From the NCBI GenBank assembly GCA_944383785.1, contig CALWQV010000007.1, positions 1 through 55,636 of the forward strand: a stretch of DNA of 55,636 bases, given 5' to 3'. Positions 50,588 through 55,636 of the stretch are shown in pieces. How positions within the stretch are numbered: the stretch's first letter is position 1; each line of letters begins with the position of its first letter. Source of the DNA: an uncultured Enterocloster sp. (GTDB lineage: Bacteria > Bacillota > Clostridia > Lachnospirales > Lachnospiraceae). The notes below the pieces were generated by a model. It worked only from the letters and a program-made list of their open reading frames with translations. It was not told the DNA's origin and made no database searches. The translations under genes and the position numbers were made by a program.

Positions 50588-51598
50588 TTATTCCGACACC
50601 GCCGCTGTCTCTGCCTGCCTTACAGCCTCCTGCCACTGAGCCTCACTCAGCCGCGCGCACTTTTTCACCATTTCCGGGGCCGCGCCCTCTTTCAGCATGC
50701 GGACCGCAATCTCAACCTTTTCTTCTGTCCTGCCCAGCTGCCGTTCCTCCATAAACGCCCTTTTTAATGCCTCGCACATATTGATGCTCTCCTTTCCTTC
50801 CTGGATCGTCTCGTTTAGCGCCTTCTCCAATTTTTTCGTCGTTCTTGTCACCACCGCCGCTGTATATGCCGTCTCCAATCCCACTGACTGTAGGGTTTCC
50901 GGCATTTGCCGGCCTGCATTCTGGTACATCTCATGAACTGCCTGGAACAGCTGGAAGACATCTTTATTCTCAAAGGGATATTCCTCCATCTCATTGACGC
51001 AGATCAGGCGCGCCGGAGCATAGTTCTGAAAATAAAAATCTCTTTCATCTCCCGCCTCAAACTCCATCATATCCTCCAGGCTTCTGGGACCGTCCCATTT
51101 GCTTTCTCCCCAGTAAATAACAATCGTATAGCAGGGAATCAGACGGTCTTCCTTTTTCATACCTGACAAAAACTCATCAACATTATGATACGCCTTTTCT
51201 CTTCGGTTTTTCTGAATCATCCCCGCAGCTCTCCTCAAATAAGTAAGTGCGTCATAAATCATCGTTCTCAAAGGCATTGCATAATGAATGTGCTGCTGGT
51301 TCTCAATTCCCAGAATCCGCAGACAGGTTCCGTCTCCGGTAAATTTGATCACATCTCTAGTTCGCTTCAGTACCTCCTGCAACTCACGGCTCAGGATGTT
51401 TACTGAACTATTGGTATCCATCTCCCGCAGCTCTTCTGGCGCAACCCGCCGTCTTTCCCGAAACAGGCAGCCGTTAAATACATCGGCGAACCTTTCATTA
51501 TCCCGAAAAAATTCCTGCAAAGCTACATCTGGGGAGGTGTTTTTCAGGTTAATCCTTTTCCGTCTCCCATGCCCACATTTTCCAGACCTATTTCCCAT
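50588..51598 (-). CDS. Rpn-family recombination-promoting nuclease / putative transposase
   Basis: A 336-residue PD-(D/E)XK-type nuclease of the Rpn group common in Lachnospiraceae. It has the N-terminal FADVFNGCLF segment, the LGIENQQHIHYAMPLR motif containing the nuclease Glu-x-Gln near residue 98, and TIVIYWGESKWDGP. The C-terminus has a Glu/Lys/Gln helical tail with REERQLGRTEEKVEIAVRML-like repeats typical of the family. The ATG at 51598 with AAAGGAG upstream is preferred to a longer form. Related proteins nick DNA and promote RecA-independent gene transfer; no terminal inverted repeats are seen. Confidence 0.82.
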   Translation of the reverse strand: MGNRSGKCGHGRRKRINLKNTSPDVALQEFFRDNERFADVFNGCLFRERRRVAPEELREMDTNSSVNILSRELQEVLKRTRDVIKFTGDGTCLRILGIENQQHIHYAMPLRTMIYDALTYLRRAAGMIQKNRREKAYHNVDEFLSGMKKEDRLIPCYTIVIYWGESKWDGPRSLEDMMEFEAGDERDFYFQNYAPARLICVNEMEEYPFENKDVFQLFQAVHEMYQNAGRQMPETLQSVGLETAYTAAVVTRTTKKLEKALNETIQEGKESINMCEALKRAFMEERQLGRTEEKVEIAVRMLKEGAAPEMVKKCARLSEAQWQEAVRQAETAAVSE

Positions 51599-51860
51599 AA
51601 GTACAATTCTCCTTTCATGATACAGCATTTTTCTTTTTCTGTAAATCTTTCTCTTGGTATGGTTCCGGAATGAGATAGATCGCAAATAGAACCTGAAAAG
51701 ATTGACAGACGCCTTTCGGCTTAGAATTTTTGACACAATATTTGCTAGATGTATTTATACTATCACGGAAATATAATCCTTACAAGCCCCTAATTTAATC
51801 TGGCTAATCAACAGCGGGAGACCACCCAATCCGGCAGTCTCCCGCATACTCCAATCAATA

Positions 51861-53852
51861 TTAGATATGATTCGCCACCTCGAAGGCGTCCCAAATCCCA
51901 TACATAATATTGGACACCTTCTTGGCGTCTCCCAGCAGATAAATCTCCGGCACCTCGAACTCCAGCTCATGGTACAGAGAATCTTCCTCCTTGTAGCCTA
52001 CAGCCAGAATCACGCTGTCGCAGAAAATCTCCTTCTCCCCTTCTCCGGTCTGGGCCTTTAACACGCCCTTCTCATAGGACTTTACCCTGGCTCCTGTCAC
52101 TACCTCGATCCCCTTATAGGGAACCAGGCGCTCCAGCATATCCTTGTTGGCATGGCAGAGTGGGCCGTTCACCGCCAGGATCTTGTCCAGAGCCTCCACG
52201 ATGGTCACCTTTTTGCCCTGCTCCCGCAGCCAGAGGGCCGTCTCGCAGCCAACCAGGCCGCCGCCTACAATCACTGTGGACTGGCCGCAGTCCTTCTCCT
52301 TTAAAAGCACCTGGGAAGCGGTGTAGACCTTCTCGTCATCCCCCAGGGAGAATATCTTGGGAACCGACCCCGTAGCCAGAATCACCGCATCGAAGTCTCC
52401 CGTCAGAACCTCGTCCCTGGTCACCTCATGGTTCAGGTATACCGGAACCCGCAGCTCCTTTAAGGTATGGTCATACCAGTCCGCTAAGGCGATGTCATCC
52501 TCCTTGAAATCCGGCGCCCCTCCGGGAATCAGATTTCCTCCAAGACGGCTTCCCTTCTCATAGAGAACCGGCTCATGGCCCCGGATGGCCAATACCCTGG
52601 CCGCCTCGCAGCCTGCCACGCCGCCGCCTACAATCAGCACTTTCTTCTTTCTCAAGATCGGCTCATAGGCCATATCCCGCTCCCTGGCTGCCTGGGGATT
52701 AACCGCGCAGTTGATCATGGAATACTCCTGAACTCTTCCCATGCAGCCCTCCTGGCAGGAAATGCAGGGACGGATGCAGCCGGTACGGCCTGCCCGAAGC
52801 TTATTTACATAATCCGGATCCGCCAGCAGGGGACGTCCCAGGCTGATGATATCGCATTCGCCCTTCTCGATGGATTCCGAAGCCATGTCCGGGTTATCCA
52901 TGCGCCCCGCGCAGAGCACCGGCACGTCCACCGCTTCCTTCACCATCTTGCAGTAGGGACGGTACAGCCCCTTCTCCTGGTACATGGGCGGATGGTTCCA
53001 CCACCAGGCGTCATAGGTTCCCACGTCCGTATCCAGGGCGTCGTAGCCGTACTCTACCAGAAGCTTGGCGGCCTGAAGCCCTTCCTCAATGTCCCGGCCT
53101 TTTTCTTCAAACTCTTCGCCCGGAAGCGCGCCCTCTCTCCAGTCCTTGATCATGCTCTTGACACTGAAGCGCAGGGCCACGGGGAAATCCTTGCCGCAGC
53201 GGGCCTTAATCTCCTCCACCACTTCCCTTGCGAAGCGCAGCCGGTTCTCTAAGGATCCGCCATACTCATCCGTTCTCTGGTTAAACATAGAGATAGCGAA
53301 CTGGTCCAGCAGATACCCCTCATGAACCGCGTGGATCTCCACCCCGTCAAATCCCGCCCGCTTGGCGTTGTAAGCCCCGTCTCCAAAAGACTTGACGATG
53401 TTGTGGATTTCCTCCACCGTCAATGGGCGGCAGATCTTATCCAGCCAGCGGTGAGGGATGGCGGAAGGAGCTACCGGCGGGAACTCGCCCAGGTTGGTGG
53501 GAATGGTGACACGTCCGAAACCAGCGGACATCATCAGAAAAATCTTGCTGCCATAGGCGTGAACCCGCTCCGTCATTTCCCGGCCTGTGCGGATAAAATG
53601 AACCGGGTTAAAGGTGGAATTGGGACAGTTTGGCATGCTCTGGGTTTCCACCTGGCAGTCGGAAAACGTAACTCCCGTAATGATCAGGCCCGTACCCCCC
53701 TTGGCCCGCTCGGTGTAGTAGTCAATGCCCCTCTGATTAAAGCCGCCCTGAGCATCCGCCAATCCCAATGGCCCCATAGGCGCCATGGCAAAGCGGTTCT
53801 TGATGGTCACAGAGCCAATCTTCGCCGGTGTAAATAAGTTCTTGTACTTCAT
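51861..53852 (-). CDS. NADH:flavin oxidoreductase, 2-enoate reductase-like (OYE-FAD fusion)
   Basis: A 663-residue iron-sulphur flavoenzyme. Residues 1-360 form an FMN TIM barrel of the old yellow enzyme group (FAMAPMGPLGL, EIHAVHEGYLLDQF, NQRTDEYGGSLENR). A 4Fe-4S cluster motif follows, CIRPCISCQEGC plus the Cys in MINCAVNP, near residue 345. The C-terminal half binds FAD and NAD(P)H (VLIVGGGVAGCEAARVLAIR near 395 and STVIVGGGLVGCETALWL). Relatives reduce enoates such as cinnamate, dienoyl-CoA, or bile acid intermediates (BaiCD/BaiH). The substrate is undetermined. It lies downstream of a LysR gene after a terminator. Confidence 0.9.
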   Translation of the reverse strand: MKYKNLFTPAKIGSVTIKNRFAMAPMGPLGLADAQGGFNQRGIDYYTERAKGGTGLIITGVTFSDCQVETQSMPNCPNSTFNPVHFIRTGREMTERVHAYGSKIFLMMSAGFGRVTIPTNLGEFPPVAPSAIPHRWLDKICRPLTVEEIHNIVKSFGDGAYNAKRAGFDGVEIHAVHEGYLLDQFAISMFNQRTDEYGGSLENRLRFAREVVEEIKARCGKDFPVALRFSVKSMIKDWREGALPGEEFEEKGRDIEEGLQAAKLLVEYGYDALDTDVGTYDAWWWNHPPMYQEKGLYRPYCKMVKEAVDVPVLCAGRMDNPDMASESIEKGECDIISLGRPLLADPDYVNKLRAGRTGCIRPCISCQEGCMGRVQEYSMINCAVNPQAARERDMAYEPILRKKKVLIVGGGVAGCEAARVLAIRGHEPVLYEKGSRLGGNLIPGGAPDFKEDDIALADWYDHTLKELRVPVYLNHEVTRDEVLTGDFDAVILATGSVPKIFSLGDDEKVYTASQVLLKEKDCGQSTVIVGGGLVGCETALWLREQGKKVTIVEALDKILAVNGPLCHANKDMLERLVPYKGIEVVTGARVKSYEKGVLKAQTGEGEKEIFCDSVILAVGYKEEDSLYHELEFEVPEIYLLGDAKKVSNIMYGIWDAFEVANHI

Positions 53853-53893
53853 AAGCTTCTCCTTTCGTTATTTCTTTAACAAAATAATACCAC

Positions 53894-53936
53894 AAAAAAA
53901 TGCCGCTCACCATCAACGATCCATTGATGGGCGGCA
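53894..53936 (-). terminator. Terminator after LysR, before the enoate-reductase-like gene
   Basis: On the minus strand GCCGCCCATCAA pairs with TTGATGGTGAGCGGC and is followed by TTTTTTT. It separates the LysR gene from the flavoenzyme gene, whose promoter must lie in the remaining 40 bases or depend on read-through. Confidence 0.85.
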
Positions 53937-53971
53937 AATCTTTGTTGTGGGTCCGGCGGCAGGATGAGACA

Positions 53972-54850
53972 TCAGCGGGGCAGCTTCTTTCTCAAATACG
54001 CCGCGAACATTCGGATATTTTCATACTCCATCGTCTCCCTCCGGCTAGCGCCGTAAACCTCCCATTTTAAGCCTTCCTCAAAGGGCAGCAGCTTCATCCC
54101 CTCCATCTGAAATTCCTCACAGAAAAACTCCGGCGCCACCGCGAGCCCCACCTTCTGGCTGCACAGCCGGTAAAGCCCCGCCCCATCGGCTGTCTTAGCC
54201 ACAATATTAGGCGCGATGCCCTTTAAGGCGCAGCAGGCCGTAAAATCGTGGTACAGGCGAAACGATTCATTCATCAGAAGCAGCGGCTCCCCCTCCAGTT
54301 CTGCCAAGCATACCTTTTCTTTTCCATACAAAGGGTGTCCCTTGTAGGCCATCAGGCAAAGGCGGCAGCCGGTAATCCGCCTGGTTTCCACCTTTTCCTC
54401 CTTCCAGTCCCCGACTATAAAGCCATACTCGATCTCCGAGGACAGAAGCTTCTCCTTTACCTGATGGTTCGGATATTCCCTCCACTCCAGGCGAAGCCCC
54501 GGATGCTCCTTTCCAAAAGCAAGGATAACCGACAAAGGCAATAGGTTCAGCACCCCGTTGGCGCAGCCGATTCTCAGGCGCTCCTTCCGCTGCTCCAGCT
54601 GGCGAAGCTCATGCTCAATCTCCTCCATTTCCTGGATCACCCGCTCCGACTTCTCATAAAGGAAGCGCCCCCCTTCCGTAGGCTCCATCCCCTGGGCGGT
54701 GCGAAAAAACAGGGAAGCCCCCAGCTCTTCCTCCAGCTGGCGGATATTTTTGCTCAGGCCCTGAGGCGTAATATAAAGCCGTCTGGCAGCTTTCCCAAGG
54801 CTCTTTTCTTCATAAACCGCCTGGAAACATTTCAGAATCTTTGTGTTCAT
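53972..54850 (-). CDS. LysR-family transcriptional regulator
   Basis: A 292-residue LysR protein with HTH SLGKAARRLYITPQGLSKNI at residues 17-36 and an effector domain beginning LRIGCANGVLNLLPLSVILA. It starts 9 bases after the ADP-ribosylglycohydrolase-like gene and so is probably co-transcribed with it. It may control the enoate-reductase-like gene immediately downstream, a frequent pairing for such flavoenzymes. Confidence 0.92.
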   Translation of the reverse strand: MNTKILKCFQAVYEEKSLGKAARRLYITPQGLSKNIRQLEEELGASLFFRTAQGMEPTEGGRFLYEKSERVIQEMEEIEHELRQLEQRKERLRIGCANGVLNLLPLSVILAFGKEHPGLRLEWREYPNHQVKEKLLSSEIEYGFIVGDWKEEKVETRRITGCRLCLMAYKGHPLYGKEKVCLAELEGEPLLLMNESFRLYHDFTACCALKGIAPNIVAKTADGAGLYRLCSQKVGLAVAPEFFCEEFQMEGMKLLPFEEGLKWEVYGASRRETMEYENIRMFAAYLRKKLPR

Positions 54851-54859
54851 CTGCGCCTC

Positions 54860-55636
54860 TTATTTCCTCCTATACTTCCAGTCCCAGTCCCGATCCTTCC
54901 CCGGCTCCGGAATCAGCCTTGCCGCCGAACGGAACAGATCATCGGCGATGGTTCTCGTTACATCCGCAAGCTCCAGCTGTTTTAAGTCAAAGGCCTTTTC
55001 CACCGCCTCTTCTCCCAGCCACGCTCCCAGAATATTTCCGCAGATTGCTCCCGTGGAATCGCTGTCCCCCTTATGGTTGACCGCGGCCCGTATCCCGGCG
55101 GCAAAATCATTCTGATGGCGCACAGCGCAGAACACCGCGATGGCCAGGGCCTCATCTGCCACCCAGCCCTCGCCCAGCCGATGGATCCCCTCCAAATCCG
55201 GCACGCTTCCATCCAAAGCAAGCTCCACAGCCTTCTTTAACAGGCCGCTGCCGCCGAAGCAGTGATACACTGCTTCCTCCAGGGAATTGCAGCGCTGTGG
55301 GCTGTACTGAACGATCTCCCAGATCAGAGCGGCCAGCGAGGCAGATGCTTCCCTGGCTGCCGGATGCCCATGAGTAAAATCCGCATCCACATGGGCCATC
55401 TTAATCACTGCATTCGCTTCCTCTCCCCTGGAAAGCGGATCATAGCCCACGCTCAGTCCATAAGGCGCCGCCCGCATCACAGTCCCGCAGCCCTTACTAT
55501 TGTTGTCCGCAAAAATCGCCTCCCGCTTTCCCGCCGTCCGGCGAATCGAGGCCAGGCAGGTATTCCCCGGAGCCCGGCGGGCGTGAAGGCCCTCCACCTC
55601 ATACAGCCACATCCTCGGCCTTGGGTCATCCCTGAT
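54860..55636 (-). CDS. ADP-ribosylglycohydrolase-family protein, C-terminal part (runs off window end)
   Basis: The visible 258 residues continue to the window edge without a supported start (the ATG at 55612 is internal to the homology). The ARH/DraG-type metal site GDSDSTGAICGNILGAWLG lies near the C-terminus, where Asp-x-Asp and Thr coordinate Mg2+, and an AHVDADFTHGHPAA segment precedes it. Members remove ADP-ribose from proteins or hydrolyse related glycosides. The first Mg-binding motif would lie in the missing N-terminus. It is followed by a LysR gene 9 bases later. A small-molecule role is as likely as a protein one. Confidence 0.88.
   Translation of the reverse strand: MRDDPRPRMWLYEVEGLHARRAPGNTCLASIRRTAGKREAIFADNNSKGCGTVMRAAPYGLSVGYDPLSRGEEANAVIKMAHVDADFTHGHPAAREASASLAALIWEIVQYSPQRCNSLEEAVYHCFGGSGLLKKAVELALDGSVPDLEGIHRLGEGWVADEALAIAVFCAVRHQNDFAAGIRAAVNHKGDSDSTGAICGNILGAWLGEEAVEKAFDLKQLELADVTRTIADDLFRSAARLIPEPGKDRDWDWKYRRK

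Noticed and set aside
50588-51598. Complete insertion sequence around the Rpn gene
   Set aside because: No terminal inverted repeats or target duplications were seen; the gene is bounded by an ordinary terminator and intergenic sequence.
1-55636. CRISPR arrays, tRNA or rRNA genes, replication origin
   Set aside because: No regularly spaced repeats, cloverleaf sequences, rRNA segments or DnaA-box clusters were noticed on either strand; a covariance-model scan would settle tRNAs.

Overview
The window reads as chromosome of a strictly anaerobic Clostridia, most likely a Lachnospiraceae gut commensal. The evidence is the Clostridia-type gene content: a Trp T-box in front of trpDCFBA, an adenosylcobalamin-dependent (class II) ribonucleotide reductase, a 2-enoate-reductase-like flavoenzyme, an Rpn-type nuclease, lipoproteins with Gln/Glu/Ser-rich linkers, and strong AGGAGG ribosome binding sites. 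Most housekeeping genes look GC-rich. The stretch from about 2.9 to 14.9 kb looks clearly AT-richer and is probably acquired or slowly ameliorating DNA. Species assignment from sequence alone is not possible.

Layout. 0-2 kb: 5' part of glnA, a dapF-like gene lacking both catalytic cysteines, and two tandem copies of a large palindromic repeat. 2-7.2 kb: an AraC regulator, then a LysR-type regulator embedded between an AtuA-family/DUF4387 gene pair and a CitMHS carboxylate transporter; matching LysR-type dyads lie upstream of the gene pair and of the transporter, so this looks like one inducible carboxylate catabolism unit. 7.2-13.9 kb: a GntR/FCD regulator and a branched-chain-amino-acid-type ABC operon headed by a zinc alcohol/polyol dehydrogenase. 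14.1-14.9 kb: a decayed ImmA/IrrE metallopeptidase plus PIN-like protein pair. 14.9-19.7 kb: ftsH, two paralogous esterases (one with its catalytic residues lost), and a deletion scar where a sugar ABC permease and an AraC/YesN-type regulator both lose their 5' halves. 19.8-26 kb: pyrG, a conserved-looking 50-residue protein, LysR, a YoaK membrane protein, and a polar amino acid ABC transporter with an attenuator-like leader.

26-31 kb: the tryptophan operon trpDCFBA (no trpEG) behind a T-box with a UGG specifier. 31-36.6 kb: MATE exporter, cyclophilin lipoprotein, DUF2079 membrane protein, YkgJ-type cysteine-cluster protein, M19 dipeptidase. 36.6-39.4 kb: a small accessory island with a DUF3990 (predicted ADP-ribosyltransferase-like)/small protein/DUF3791 cassette, a winged-helix remnant, and a DUF4143 AAA ATPase whose promoter is bracketed by two near-identical 20-bp palindromes. 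39.4-44.5 kb: an FbpABC-like ABC importer overlapping a metallo-beta-lactamase-fold hydrolase. 44.6-48 kb: LysR, 2-hydroxycarboxylate transporter and an alpha/beta-hydrolase. 48-55.6 kb: nrdJ, an Rpn nuclease, an enoate-reductase-like flavoenzyme, LysR, and the C-terminal part of an ADP-ribosylglycohydrolase running off the window.

No rRNA, tRNA, CRISPR array, intact insertion sequence or phage was seen. The most promising leads for undescribed biology are the LysR/AtuA/DUF4387/CitMHS module, the DUF3990-DUF3791 cassette with the adjacent palindrome-controlled AAA ATPase, and the catalytic-residue-less DapF and esterase paralogues.
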